Below are positions 25,938 to 34,830 of a DNA stretch of 64,000 bases, in pieces. How positions within the stretch are numbered: position 1 is the stretch's first letter; every line of letters begins with the position of its first letter. The stretch covers positions 1 to 64,000 of the forward strand of contig RKQB01000006.1 of the NCBI GenBank assembly GCA_003797895.1. Direction: 5' to 3'. The stretch is from Cyclobacteriaceae bacterium YHN15 (GTDB lineage: Bacteria > Bacteroidota > Bacteroidia > Cytophagales > Cyclobacteriaceae). A program made the translations under genes and the position numbers. The notes below the pieces were generated by a model. That model worked only from the letters and a program-made list of their open reading frames with translations. It did no database searches and had not been told where the DNA came from.

Positions 25938-26471
25938 ATGGTCAAAACAGAAAATTTCCAAAAAGTTGAACCAATAACTATTGAGTATAAGGGCAAAAAG
26001 GTTAAAGCTAAAACGCTGACAGTAAGTACTGAGATACCCATGAATATTGACAAAGCCTGGAATAATGTAAAGTCCCCGGCTCTTTTAGAGTTTGTAGCCA
26101 AAGGAATGATTCGGTTTAAACCTGTTAGTGAGGGGTTTCCTAAACATTGGGAAGTTGGAGAAACTTACGGAGTAAAAATGCGGGTCTTTGGAATTATTCC
26201 TTTTGGTGGAACGCATTATTTATTTATCGAAAAAATCGATGACCATAACCATACCATAGCCACCAAAGAATGGGATAAAGGAGCTAAGGTCTGGAATCAC
26301 AATGTGATAATGAAAGATCTAGGTAATGACAGCATTTATTATGAAGACTCCATCACGATTTATGGGGGTTTGATGACAGGTATTATCACCTCTTTTGCCA
26401 AGCGGTTTTACAAACACAGGCAAAAACGATGGCAGATAGTTGCTAAGGAGAATCTTAGCTTTGCAGAATAA
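25938..26471 (+). CDS. SRPBCC-fold protein
   Basis: 177 residues with a START/SRPBCC-like pattern: an N-terminal strand (VKAKTLTVSTEIPMNIDKAWNNVKSP), then strands around WEVGETYGVKMRVFGIIPFGGTHYLFIEKID and a long C-terminal helix (GIITSFAKRFYKHRQKRWQIVAKEN). Such proteins bind small hydrophobic ligands. No signal peptide, hence cytoplasmic. It is 49 bp after the small FeoB-associated gene, but I see nothing that ties it to iron. Ligand unknown. Confidence 0.7.
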   Translation: MVKTENFQKVEPITIEYKGKKVKAKTLTVSTEIPMNIDKAWNNVKSPALLEFVAKGMIRFKPVSEGFPKHWEVGETYGVKMRVFGIIPFGGTHYLFIEKIDDHNHTIATKEWDKGAKVWNHNVIMKDLGNDSIYYEDSITIYGGLMTGIITSFAKRFYKHRQKRWQIVAKENLSFAE

Positions 26472-26658
26472 AACCCTTATTTCAAGCAAAGAATCATGTA
26501 TTGAGTCGTCAGGAAGAATAGGATCCAAAAAGCTCTGCTATTTGGTAAATTTGGCAAGAGAATCTTGTAACTTTCATTATCAAAAAATTCTAAAATCAAT
26601 TTTGGAATAAAATTATTTTCCTCATATTTCAAAATCAATAAACTCAAAAATTAACAGC

Positions 26659-27024
26659 ATGAAAAAATCAGTTTTCTTATTATTTGGATTAATGCTTTGG
26701 GCATCTACCGCCACTTTTGCGCATAATCCGGATTACTTTATAGGTACTTGGGATGTGCTTATTTCAGATACCCCACAGGGTAATGTCAATGTCACGCTTA
26801 AGCTTGAACGTGTAGAAGGAAAATTAATAGGTAAATTCTCACCCGTCGGATCCGAAGAAGGAACTACCATTACCAATATCAGCGAACAGGAAAACGGGAT
26901 AATCCTTTACTTCTTTGCGGAAGGATATGACCTTTATTTGAGTCTAAATGCTGCAGAAGAGGATAAACTTTCAGGATACTTGATAGATCAGTTTCCAGTG
27001 AAGGGTGAAAGGGTGAAAAAATAA
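26659..27024 (+). CDS. Secreted small beta-rich hypothetical protein
   Basis: 121 residues: signal peptide MKKSVFLLFGLMLWASTATFA, then a beta-sandwich-like sequence (IGTWDVLISDTPQGNVNVTLKLERVEGKLIGKF). The GTWD start and repeated short strands are like small lipocalin-type or DUF-type periplasmic domains. Only 4 bp separate it from the ModE-like gene, so it is in the same transcript. Function unknown. Confidence 0.65.
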   Translation: MKKSVFLLFGLMLWASTATFAHNPDYFIGTWDVLISDTPQGNVNVTLKLERVEGKLIGKFSPVGSEEGTTITNISEQENGIILYFFAEGYDLYLSLNAAEEDKLSGYLIDQFPVKGERVKK

Positions 27025-27028
27025 ACCA

Positions 27029-27370
27029 ATGTCCCAAAAAAAACTCAAGGTCAGATGCTGGATTGAACTGGACGATAGCAGGTTTTTTGGGCCTGGAAGA
27101 GCCGAACTGTTGGAGCTGATTGTGCTTCACGGTTCGGTTTCAAAGGCCTCCAAAGCCATGGGCATGTCCTACAAAAAAGCCTGGGATATGGTCAATGACC
27201 TGAACAGCAGAGGACCCCAACCCTTTGTCATCTTACAAAAAGGAGGACAAAAAGGAGGTTCCGCCGTTCTTACTGAATTTGGGAAGAGATTTTTATTGCG
27301 GTACAAAGACTTGGACGCGAGAATGAAGGCATTAGCAAAAGAGGGTGAAGACATCATGGAAAACCTTTGA
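27029..27370 (+). CDS. ModE-like winged-helix regulator
   Basis: 113 residues, a ModE N-terminal type winged helix: GPGRAELLELIVLHGSVSKASKAMGMSYKKAWDMVNDLN, then GGQKGGSAVLTEFG, both diagnostic for the family. The C-terminal molybdate-binding Mop domains of E. coli ModE (262 residues) are absent, so it is the single-domain form. It probably controls the molybdate uptake genes that follow; a candidate operator lies at 27410-27433. How it senses molybdate without Mop domains is not evident. Confidence 0.85.
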   Translation: MSQKKLKVRCWIELDDSRFFGPGRAELLELIVLHGSVSKASKAMGMSYKKAWDMVNDLNSRGPQPFVILQKGGQKGGSAVLTEFGKRFLLRYKDLDARMKALAKEGEDIMENL

Positions 27371-27409
27371 TGGATAACAAAAATTAAGAGGATTTATTTT
27401 TTTCAAAAG

Positions 27410-27433
27410 CGATATGTATATTTGGAAATATCG
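27410..27433. promoter_or_regulatory. Candidate ModE-type operator
   Basis: CGATATGTATATTTGGAAATATCG: the inverted half sites CGATAT and ATATCG are 12 bases apart, reminiscent of the ModE consensus with CG-n-TATAT half sites. It lies between the modE-like gene and the downstream gene at 27462, 29 bp from its start. Assignment is by resemblance only. Confidence 0.45.
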
Positions 27434-27461
27434 GTTACTGTAACTTAGGTTAAAAAGAGCT

Positions 27462-27965
27462 ATGAAATCCAGCCAATCTATTTTGTTTTTTCTTTTATTC
27501 CTTAACTTCTGTGGAGAAAAGACCAATGCACAATCAAAGGAAATTCCTTCCATTGAATTTTCCGGTGAATTTCCAATCCCCTTTGACTTGAGCTTGGAAG
27601 AATTGAAGGCTATGCCTCAAATTGAAGTATCGGGAAAGGATAAGGATGAAGAAATCCATGTTTTCCAAGGGGTATTTTTGATTGACTTGCTCAAGAAAGC
27701 GGGCATGGTATTCGGTACCGGACTCAAAGGTAAAAACCAAGCACAATACCTCTTGGTAGAAGCCGCAGATGGTTATAAAGTTGTCTTTTCCCTTCCGGAA
27801 ATCGATCCGGAATTTTCCGGTAAAGAAATTTTAGTCGCACATTCCAGGGATGGAATTCCATTGGAGGAAGGAGTTGGTCCCTTCCGGTTTGTGGTGCCTG
27901 AAGAAAAGCTTCACGCCAGGTGGATCAGGGAAGTCACCGCTGTGAAATTGATAAGAGTTGAATAA
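27462..27965 (+). CDS. Secreted molybdopterin-domain-like protein
   Basis: 167 residues with an N-terminal signal peptide (KSSQSILFFLLFLNFCGEKTNAQ). The body resembles the end part of the sulfite-oxidase-type molybdopterin-binding domain: LSLEELKAMPQIEVSG, then VFQGVFLIDLLKKAGM, DGYKVVFSLPEIDPEF, and GPFRFVVPEEKLHARWIREVTAVKLI. Only about half the length of a full catalytic domain; the conserved Cys ligand to Mo is not seen. It may bind molybdopterin or molybdate in the periplasm, or be a substrate-binding relic. It sits between modE-like and modA. Confidence 0.7.
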   Translation: MKSSQSILFFLLFLNFCGEKTNAQSKEIPSIEFSGEFPIPFDLSLEELKAMPQIEVSGKDKDEEIHVFQGVFLIDLLKKAGMVFGTGLKGKNQAQYLLVEAADGYKVVFSLPEIDPEFSGKEILVAHSRDGIPLEEGVGPFRFVVPEEKLHARWIREVTAVKLIRVE

Positions 27966-27993
27966 ACGTTAAAATTGAATAATGTAGGCTAAT

Positions 27994-28019
27994 CAGTCTG
28001 TCAAATTCGGGACAGACAG
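27994..28019. other. Hairpin ahead of modA
   Basis: CAGTCTGTC and GACAGACAG flank AAATTCGG, a 9-bp stem within the 73-bp gap between the molybdopterin-domain gene and modA. It lacks a T run, so it is not a standard terminator; it may be an RNA processing or attenuation element. Confidence 0.5.
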
Positions 28020-28038
28020 TTGCCACTGATAATCATTT

Positions 28039-28794
28039 ATGACAAGATTAATCCTTTTAATTTCTTTCATTTTAGTATTCTCTGCAAACCAAGTATTCTC
28101 ACAAAAACAACAAAAGGTATTGGTCGCGGCAGCATCTGATTTGAGATTTGCTATGGACTCCATTATTCAGGTTTATCCAAATGCCCAGGAAATTGAAGTT
28201 ATCTATGGTTCTTCGGGAAAATTCTACGAACAGATTTCGAACGGAGCACCCTTTGATCTCTATTTTTCTGCAGACCTGGCCTATCCAAAAAAGCTCCAGG
28301 AAAACGGAAAAACAGCCTCTGAAATCTTTCCTTACGGCATTGGAAGGTTGGTGCTTTGGAGTAAAAAAGACCTTGGAGGAAAGCTGTCTATGGAAATCCT
28401 GAAAGAAACACAAATCCGGAAAGTTGCCATTGCCAATCCCCGACATGCCCCTTATGGTCAGAGAGCCGAAGAGACATTGAAACATTTCAGCTTATATGGA
28501 CAAGTGAAACCCAAGTTGGTATTTGGCGAAAATATAGCCCAAACTGCCCAGTTTGTCGGTAGTGGTGCTGCAGATATAGGTATCATAGCCCTATCATTGG
28601 CACTTTCTCCCAATATGAAAAAAATGAATCCCAATTACTATATTATTCCCGAATCAAGTCACCAACCCTTATTACAGGGGGCTGTATTAATTAAACATGC
28701 AGAATTGAAACCCGGCGCAGTAAAATTCCTTGATTTTTTCAAAGAAGATCTAGCAAGAATGATTTTGGTGCATTATGGTTTTACCCAACCTTGA
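28039..28794 (+). CDS. modA: Molybdate ABC transporter binding protein
   Basis: A 251-residue periplasmic solute-binding protein with signal peptide MTRLILLISFILVFSANQVFS. The ModA hallmarks VLVAAASDLRFAMDSI, YGSSGKFYEQISNGAPFDLYFSAD and ANPRHAPYGQRAEE are present; the Ser/Asp-type oxyanion ligands in the first and second motifs fit molybdate or tungstate. It is the first gene of modABC; modB follows after 6 bp. Confidence 0.94.
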   Translation: MTRLILLISFILVFSANQVFSQKQQKVLVAAASDLRFAMDSIIQVYPNAQEIEVIYGSSGKFYEQISNGAPFDLYFSADLAYPKKLQENGKTASEIFPYGIGRLVLWSKKDLGGKLSMEILKETQIRKVAIANPRHAPYGQRAEETLKHFSLYGQVKPKLVFGENIAQTAQFVGSGAADIGIIALSLALSPNMKKMNPNYYIIPESSHQPLLQGAVLIKHAELKPGAVKFLDFFKEDLARMILVHYGFTQP

Positions 28795-28800
28795 TCGAAT

Positions 28801-29478
28801 ATGATGGATTATGGACCTTTTATTTTATCCCTGAAACTGGCCTCTGTTACTACCATAGCCCTTTTTTTGATAGGAATTCCTCTGGCCTATTGGTTGGCAT
28901 TCAATCCAAAGAAATATAAAATCTTTTTGGAAGCATTAGTAGCATTGCCTCTTGTGCTTCCGCCTACGGTATTGGGATTTTATCTCTTATTGGCTTTAAG
29001 TCCTGAAAATGGTTTCGGTTCTTGGCTGGAAAGATATTTTGACCTGAGATTGGTTTTCACTTTTGAAGGATTAGTCGTGGCATCGGTATTTTACAGTTTG
29101 CCCTTTATGATCCAGCCCCTGCAATCAGGATTCAGGTCGGTTCCTTTTTCATTGGTTGAAGCTTCCTTTTCTTTGGGGAAAAGCAGATGGATTACTTTAC
29201 GGAAAGTCATTTTACCCAATATGTCCGCAGCCATTCTTTCAGCATGCATCCTGACTTTTGCCCATACCATTGGAGAGTTTGGAGTCGTACTGATGGTTGG
29301 CGGTAACATTCCCGGAATCACACAAGTCGTGTCCATCAGTATCTATGATGAAGTGGAGGCCATGAATTATAGCCTGGCCAATCACTATTCCCTTATCCTT
29401 TTGGTATTCTCATTTTTGATTCTATCGTTTGTTTACTTTTTCAATTATCAACAACGCAAAAACATCAGGGTCTTATGA
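28801..29478 (+). CDS. modB: Molybdate ABC transporter permease
   Basis: A 225-residue membrane protein with five to six hydrophobic segments. The EAA-type coupling motif appears in SLVEASFSLGKSRWITLRKVILPNMSAAI, and FAHTIGEFGVVLMVGGNIPGITQVVSISIYDEVEAMNY is the characteristic ModB end. The start is ATG 28801 (ATG at 28804 is equivalent). It overlaps modC by 4 bp (ATGA), showing translational coupling. Confidence 0.94.
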   Translation: MMDYGPFILSLKLASVTTIALFLIGIPLAYWLAFNPKKYKIFLEALVALPLVLPPTVLGFYLLLALSPENGFGSWLERYFDLRLVFTFEGLVVASVFYSLPFMIQPLQSGFRSVPFSLVEASFSLGKSRWITLRKVILPNMSAAILSACILTFAHTIGEFGVVLMVGGNIPGITQVVSISIYDEVEAMNYSLANHYSLILLVFSFLILSFVYFFNYQQRKNIRVL

Positions 29479-30143
29479 TCGAACTGGACCTTCATAAAAA
29501 ATTATTCGGAGCAGATGGATTAATCCAATTGCAGATCAAGATTACTATTCAAACCAATGAATTAGTGACTTTGTATGGCCCATCCGGCGCAGGGAAAACG
29601 AGCATTATTCGGATGATTGCCGGTTTGATGAAACCTGATAAAGGAAGCATTTTAGTGGATGGTGACACCTGGTTTGACAGCCAACAAAAGATGCATCTCC
29701 GGACACAGGAACGACCTATAGGCCTGGTTTTTCAGGAATATTCCCTTTTTCCCAACATGACGGTTTACGAAAACCTTAGATTTGCCTTACCCAAAGGAGA
29801 TACGGAAGAAATGATTGAGGAACTGTTGGAAACCATCGGTCTTAAAAATCTTAGGGATACAAAACCCAATTTACTTTCAGGAGGACAAAAACAAAGGGTC
29901 GCAGTGGCTAGGGCTTTGGTTCGAAAACCCTCTATACTATTATTGGATGAACCGCTCTCTTCCTTGGATACCGCTATGAGAAACAAATTACAGGATGATA
30001 TTCTTGCTTTTCACAAGCGGTTTAGACTAACGACCATATTGGTTTCGCATGATTACCATGAGGTCAAAAAAATGTCCGACCGGGTACTTTTGGTAGAAAA
30101 TGGACGTATTGTTGCCGAAGGAAAAGTAGATGATATTCTCTAA
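29475..30143 (+). CDS. modC: Molybdate ABC transporter ATPase, short form
   Basis: A 222-residue ABC ATPase: Walker A GPSGAGKT (35-42), Q loop VFQEYSLF, signature LLSGGQKQR, Walker B ILLLDEP and switch SHDYHE. E. coli ModC (352 residues) carries a C-terminal Mop domain; here it is missing, so regulation by molybdate at the ATPase is probably absent. It closes the modABC operon. Confidence 0.93.
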   Translation: MIELDLHKKLFGADGLIQLQIKITIQTNELVTLYGPSGAGKTSIIRMIAGLMKPDKGSILVDGDTWFDSQQKMHLRTQERPIGLVFQEYSLFPNMTVYENLRFALPKGDTEEMIEELLETIGLKNLRDTKPNLLSGGQKQRVAVARALVRKPSILLLDEPLSSLDTAMRNKLQDDILAFHKRFRLTTILVSHDYHEVKKMSDRVLLVENGRIVAEGKVDDIL

Positions 30144-30245
30144 CATTAAAAAGATAAGTCATGAACTGTTTTAATGACTATTGACTATTAATTAGTACCT
30201 TATCCAATACCTTTTCTTTAGAAAAGCATTCAGAATCTTTGAAAT

Positions 30246-31547
30246 TTAAGCCCCTGCAATATTACCCAAAGCTTCAATCAATCTATCCAAATCAGAGATT
30301 TTGGTATATACATGCGGGGAAACCCGAACGCAATGAATGTTTTCCAAGGCAATGGAAGTGGTATGGATTTTATACTTGCTCATCAGTCTACTTCCCAACT
30401 CAACGGGAATTAAACCTTCTATAGAAACTCCAGCTAAGGCACAGCTGTAGTTGGGGTTCAAAGAAGTGTGAATTTTCACACCAGGAATTTCCTTGGCCTT
30501 CTCGGCCCAATAATCCTTTAAATAACGGATACGCTCTTCTTTCCTCTTGGTGCCAATCGCATTATGAAAGTTCAGCGCTTCACCAATTCCCTGCTCAATC
30601 GGGAAACTCCTGGTTCCCAAATTCTCAAACTTGCGGATATCGTCGCTTTGGGGGTCTCCTGCACAGACCAAAGGCCAAATCTTGGAAATTTTTTCTTTTT
30701 TAATCCATAACATCCCACTGCCTATAGGAGCGGATAAGTACTTGTGCAAGCTGGTACCGAAATAATCCCCTCCCAAATCAGGTATTTCAAAATCCAGGAG
30801 ACCAAAGGAATGGGCTCCATCTATGATTACTTCCAGTCCATGCTCATGGGCCATGTCAGCGATTTTCTTTACCGGCATTATTTGTCCGTTCCAATTGACC
30901 ACATGGGTCAGATGCATGACCTTGGTCTTTGAAGTGATTGCTTTCCTGTATTTATCCACAATTTCATCATCATTCTCAATGGGAAAGTCAAATGTCAATT
31001 GTTTATAAACAACCCCTTCCCGTAAAGCCCTTTGTTTCCAGGCCTGCATCATATTGGGATAGTCTTGGGTACTGCCGATAATCTCATCCCCTTTTTTCAA
31101 ATCCAAACCATAAATAATGGTCACCAAGGCCTCAGTAGCATTCCTGTTTATGGCTACTTCTTCCGGAGAACAGCCACCCAGCTTAGCCAAACTTTCTCTC
31201 AGACTTTCCCTGCCCTGATCCAGAATCTGCCACATATAATATGAGGGGCCTTGGTTGGTCATTTGGTTGAAACGCTCCACTGCCTGTTGTACCACTATAG
31301 GACTGGGGGAAACTCCTCCGTTATTCAGGATAATGATAGGAGATGAACTTGCTGAATAACCTTGTTGGATTACGGACCAATAATCCTCATTTGTGGCCAT
31401 TTCTTCTGCACTGAAGTCATTGTATCTGGCTTCTATACTTTGCCATTCTGATGCATGCAATTGGTTGAAAAGGCTATTCATGGAAAATGCCCCAACCAAT
31501 GCACCGGCTTTTTTCATGAAAGATCTGCGGTTTTCGGAGTTCTTCAT
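30246..31547 (-). CDS. Tat-exported class V aminotransferase fold enzyme
   Basis: A 433-residue PLP enzyme of the isopenicillin-N epimerase/cysteine desulfurase-like group. The N terminus NRRSFMKKAGALVGAFSMNSLF has the twin-arginine motif, so it is exported folded with cofactor. PLP binding: IIDGAHSFG (Asp243) and SLHKYLSAPIGSG (Schiff-base Lys269). Related proteins epimerise or desulfurate amino-acid derivatives; the natural substrate is unknown. It stands alone, divergent from the methyltransferase gene, and a periplasmic PLP enzyme of this kind is uncommon outside Bacteroidota. Confidence 0.85.
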   Translation of the reverse strand: MKNSENRRSFMKKAGALVGAFSMNSLFNQLHASEWQSIEARYNDFSAEEMATNEDYWSVIQQGYSASSSPIIILNNGGVSPSPIVVQQAVERFNQMTNQGPSYYMWQILDQGRESLRESLAKLGGCSPEEVAINRNATEALVTIIYGLDLKKGDEIIGSTQDYPNMMQAWKQRALREGVVYKQLTFDFPIENDDEIVDKYRKAITSKTKVMHLTHVVNWNGQIMPVKKIADMAHEHGLEVIIDGAHSFGLLDFEIPDLGGDYFGTSLHKYLSAPIGSGMLWIKKEKISKIWPLVCAGDPQSDDIRKFENLGTRSFPIEQGIGEALNFHNAIGTKRKEERIRYLKDYWAEKAKEIPGVKIHTSLNPNYSCALAGVSIEGLIPVELGSRLMSKYKIHTTSIALENIHCVRVSPHVYTKISDLDRLIEALGNIAGA

Positions 31548-31677
31548 ATGAATAATATGTGAATTTGTTTGGTATCAGGGAATAATTTGCTAAAAAATTC
31601 GGAAAAACTCATTAACTTCTTATCAATTATTTTGAATGGTGGATTTATAATACAAACCACCATTTTACCTGAAATTT

Positions 31678-32469
31678 ATGAAAAGGATCCACTTATTCGA
31701 GTTTGAAGATCTTCCATGGTTCCCCAATTGGATCAGGGAACTGATGACCCGATATATTCAAACTTTTCATAAAATCTTAAATACTGCAGGCCATCTGGTA
31801 CCTTTGGTGGAAAAAGGTCTTTCCCACAGCACATCATTGTGCATTGTAGACCTTTGCTCAGGTAGTGGAGGGCCAATGATTGAAGTTTACAAAGAACTTA
31901 AGGACAAGAGAGAATATGCTCAGCTCAAGTTAACGCTGACCGACCTTTATCCCAATCAAAAAGTAATCAAAGAAATTAAGCGTGGAGGGGATAATGGTAT
32001 CCAATATTTGAAAAACCCCGTGAATGCAAACCATGTAGATCCTAAATTGAATGGCCTAAGGACAATAGTCAGTGGCTTACACCATTTGAAACCGAATCTT
32101 GCAAAAAAGATGCTTCAAAATGCCAAAGAAAATAAACAACCCATCTTGGTTTTTGAGATATCGGACAATTCACCTCCTATTATTCTTTGGTGGCTGGCCA
32201 TTCCGGTTGCATTTATCACTTCTCTATTTGTTACACCTTTGGTACGGCCCATGACTTGGCAACAATTGGTGTTTACTTATCTTATTCCCATCCTACCCTT
32301 ATTTATCGCATGGGACGGGGCGGTTTCAAATGCTAGAACTTATACTTTAAAAGATATGCATGCACTTATTGGAAATAATTTAGACTCTGATTACAATTGG
32401 GAAATGGGTAAAATCAAAGGAAAAGGAGGGAATAAGTTGTATCTTTTAGGGTATTTCAGAAAAAATTAA
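31678..32469 (+). CDS. Class I SAM-dependent methyltransferase with membrane segments
   Basis: 263 residues. Motif I is IVDLCSGSGGPMIEVY, then LTLTDLYPN as motif II, and VSGLHHLKP in the motif III/IV place. About residues 160-220 contain two hydrophobic segments (PPIILWWLAIPVAFITSLFV and LVFTYLIPILPLFIAW), so the enzyme is membrane-associated and may modify a lipid or quinone. Substrate not determinable. The lipoprotein gene follows 17 bp later. Confidence 0.8.
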   Translation: MKRIHLFEFEDLPWFPNWIRELMTRYIQTFHKILNTAGHLVPLVEKGLSHSTSLCIVDLCSGSGGPMIEVYKELKDKREYAQLKLTLTDLYPNQKVIKEIKRGGDNGIQYLKNPVNANHVDPKLNGLRTIVSGLHHLKPNLAKKMLQNAKENKQPILVFEISDNSPPIILWWLAIPVAFITSLFVTPLVRPMTWQQLVFTYLIPILPLFIAWDGAVSNARTYTLKDMHALIGNNLDSDYNWEMGKIKGKGGNKLYLLGYFRKN

Positions 32470-32486
32470 AGTTAAAAAGTTGTAGG

Positions 32487-33479
32487 ATGAAAGCTTTAAA
32501 ATCCCTCACTGTTCTGGCCATATTCCTTTTGGCTATTTCCTCTGGGCTTTATTCCTGCACCAAAATTCAAAAAAGCGAAAAATTGACTTGGCTTGGTGAA
32601 GGAAACTGTTTTGGGGTATCAAAACAATTCTTTGATCAGCAAATACCCTTATCAATCGAAGAGCAGGAGATTTCAGAATATTTAAGGAATAATTTTTCAA
32701 TCCGAAACCTGACCATGGCAAACTTACTGGGCTTATTGCCATTTATGGAAGTGTATTTTAAATCGCTGGAAAATTACCATGCCCATCCATCACTTGAAAA
32801 CAAAATAGAATACTTAGAAAGGTATCAGCGACTTTCACAAAGGTTTGAAGCAACCAAAATGGAAGTTTCTTCTGTTCAGGCAGCACTGTTTTGCGAGGAG
32901 GACAGAATGGACCAGGTGGTGAGATACCTGAGGTCAAAAGAAGGAACAGAAGTCAAAAACCTTACCGTTGGCTATATTTTACTCGGTACCAGTACAGCCA
33001 TTATCACTGTGATTGTCCTTAATGACCCAGATGTAGCTGATTATTATGGTTTGGGCGCAGGTTTAGTCGGAGCAGCGTTAGGCTATCGCATTTTGAAAGT
33101 TGAAAACAAAATCAAATACAATCATCCCCAAAATCATTTGAAGGAAATCGCAGAAGGCCCTCCCAATTCCCAATTGTTCCCTTCATCAGTATGGAGCTAT
33201 CTCAATTTTGTCGATGGGGATCCGGAAAATCCTAGTTCTGCAAGAGGTGAAATACTTCAAAAATGGCAAACTCTGGGACTATTTGCCGAAATAAAACCTA
33301 AAGACATCCCAAAACAAAGAGAAAAATTTTTCGGAGAAGGCGGGATTTATACCAGTTCTGAATTAGACCTTAGAGCCAGTATGTATGAACAGATATCAGC
33401 TCAAATTAACCTGATGATGACAGATATCAATTTGCTAATCAAAGAATTCGGTGTGGCACAAAGGGAATTCAGAGATTAA
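32487..33479 (+). CDS. Hypothetical lipoprotein with glycine-rich helix
   Basis: 330 residues. MKALKSLTVLAIFLLAISSGLYSC is a lipoprotein signal. The central part is helical (LENKIEYLERYQRLSQRFEATKMEVSSVQAALFCEEDRMDQVVRYL), followed by two hydrophobic, Gly-rich segments (VGYILLGTSTAIITVIVL and YGLGAGLVGAALGY) like those in glycine-zipper proteins. I recognise no family. It is likely co-transcribed with the methyltransferase gene. Confidence 0.7.
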   Translation: MKALKSLTVLAIFLLAISSGLYSCTKIQKSEKLTWLGEGNCFGVSKQFFDQQIPLSIEEQEISEYLRNNFSIRNLTMANLLGLLPFMEVYFKSLENYHAHPSLENKIEYLERYQRLSQRFEATKMEVSSVQAALFCEEDRMDQVVRYLRSKEGTEVKNLTVGYILLGTSTAIITVIVLNDPDVADYYGLGAGLVGAALGYRILKVENKIKYNHPQNHLKEIAEGPPNSQLFPSSVWSYLNFVDGDPENPSSARGEILQKWQTLGLFAEIKPKDIPKQREKFFGEGGIYTSSELDLRASMYEQISAQINLMMTDINLLIKEFGVAQREFRD

Positions 33480-33534
33480 ATTATTCAATGTATCGGAATT
33501 ATGACCCATTTTTTCTTAAAAGAATATGCTTCTT

Positions 33535-34689
33535 TTATTCCACAATCCTCCTAGGGATATCCTGAGGAAGACGGGTCAAGAGTTCATAATTTACCTGTTG
33601 GGTAGATTCACCAAAAGAAGCTACAGTAATCTCATTTTCTTTCTGAAATCCCACCAACACCACCTCATCTCCCTTTTGTACAGACTCAAGATCAGTCACA
33701 TCAACCGCTATGCTGTTCATGGTTACGGTTCCGACTACAGATACCATTTTTCCGTGAATAAGCACTTTGCCTTGATTGCTCAACAGCCTGCTATAACCAT
33801 GACCATAGCCTATCGGAACCAAAGCAATGGTCATGTCTCTAGGAGCCATATAACTGGATCCATAACCAATAAAATCCCCCATATGCACCGCTTTGGTGTT
33901 CATGACACTGCTCTTCCAAGAAATAAGCCTCTTCAATGGATTTTTATTGTTTTCCGGAAGAGATTGAAAACGGTACATATATGTTTCCATAGTAGGCCAA
34001 AGTCCATAAGAAGCTATTCCAATCCGAACCATGTCCATGATGGTTTCCGGATAACTGAGAGTAGCCGCAGAACAAGCAGTATGATATTTTTCAAACTTCA
34101 CCCCATTATCGGAAAACCATTTTCTGAATTTTTTATATTCCTTAATTTGTTTTCGTACCCTGACGTAGTTACTGATACTTTCTGCTCCCGCATAGTGGGT
34201 ACACATTCCCTTCAATTCTAAAAAAGCTTCATTTTCTTTAAGCATCTGTGCCAGCCATTCTTTATCTTCCCACTCAAACCCAGTCCGGTGAAAGCCTGTT
34301 TCAACTTCTACATGGATTTTAGCTTTCAAACCAAGTTTTTTAGCTGTTTGTATAGTAGCTTCCAGGCGGTCAAATTCAAAGACAAAAAAACTGATGCCTT
34401 TTAATAGGATTTCTTCCAAATCCAAATTGTCCAACATGCCCATAATCATAATCTGGGAATTTTGTAAACTGCAACTATACACTCTCAGGGCTTCATCTGC
34501 GCTAAAAGTACTGAAATGGCGAATGCCATTTTCTTCGGCTACGGGCACTATATTTTCGATGCCATGCCCATAGGCATTTCCTTTCACGACAATGGATATT
34601 TCGGTTTTTTGTCCGACTTCAGATCTTAAAAAATTTATATTCTTGGTATACGCGGATTTACTGATTTCTATATAGGAGGTATGCTGCAT
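33535..34689 (-). CDS. alr: Alanine racemase-like PLP enzyme
   Basis: 384 residues, fold type III PLP racemase that supplies D-alanine for peptidoglycan. The PLP lysine is in VVKGNAYGHG, and the second catalytic Tyr in FIGYGSSY. The usual VGRVCMDQ block reads VGTVTMNSIAVDV and GYADGYPR reads GYGHGYSR, so residues near the substrate are altered. The Arg for PLP (VRIGIASYGLW) and the substrate Arg (ETGFHRTGF) are kept. It may be an alanine racemase variant or act on another amino acid. Confidence 0.85.
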   Translation of the reverse strand: MQHTSYIEISKSAYTKNINFLRSEVGQKTEISIVVKGNAYGHGIENIVPVAEENGIRHFSTFSADEALRVYSCSLQNSQIMIMGMLDNLDLEEILLKGISFFVFEFDRLEATIQTAKKLGLKAKIHVEVETGFHRTGFEWEDKEWLAQMLKENEAFLELKGMCTHYAGAESISNYVRVRKQIKEYKKFRKWFSDNGVKFEKYHTACSAATLSYPETIMDMVRIGIASYGLWPTMETYMYRFQSLPENNKNPLKRLISWKSSVMNTKAVHMGDFIGYGSSYMAPRDMTIALVPIGYGHGYSRLLSNQGKVLIHGKMVSVVGTVTMNSIAVDVTDLESVQKGDEVVLVGFQKENEITVASFGESTQQVNYELLTRLPQDIPRRIVE

Positions 34690-34830
34690 ATGGGCAAATT
34701 ACATTTTCTAACTTTTTTTAACCCAATTTTCTTAAGAAGAGTTGAACTTCAATAAAGGTTTTGTCCGAAACCGATAAATTGTTTAAAGAGTTGGGGGATA
34801 ATGGACTAATATTTGGCTATCATGTTCAAA

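Noticed and set aside
27966..28038. Molybdenum cofactor riboswitch before modA
   Set aside because: Only a single 9-bp hairpin is visible; the gap is 73 bp and lacks the multi-stem structure of the known riboswitch.
33526..34221. Long plus-strand frame of 231 residues opposite the alanine racemase gene
   Set aside because: It is His- and Ser-rich shadow coding across the opposite strand of a gene with clear motifs; no start context or family.
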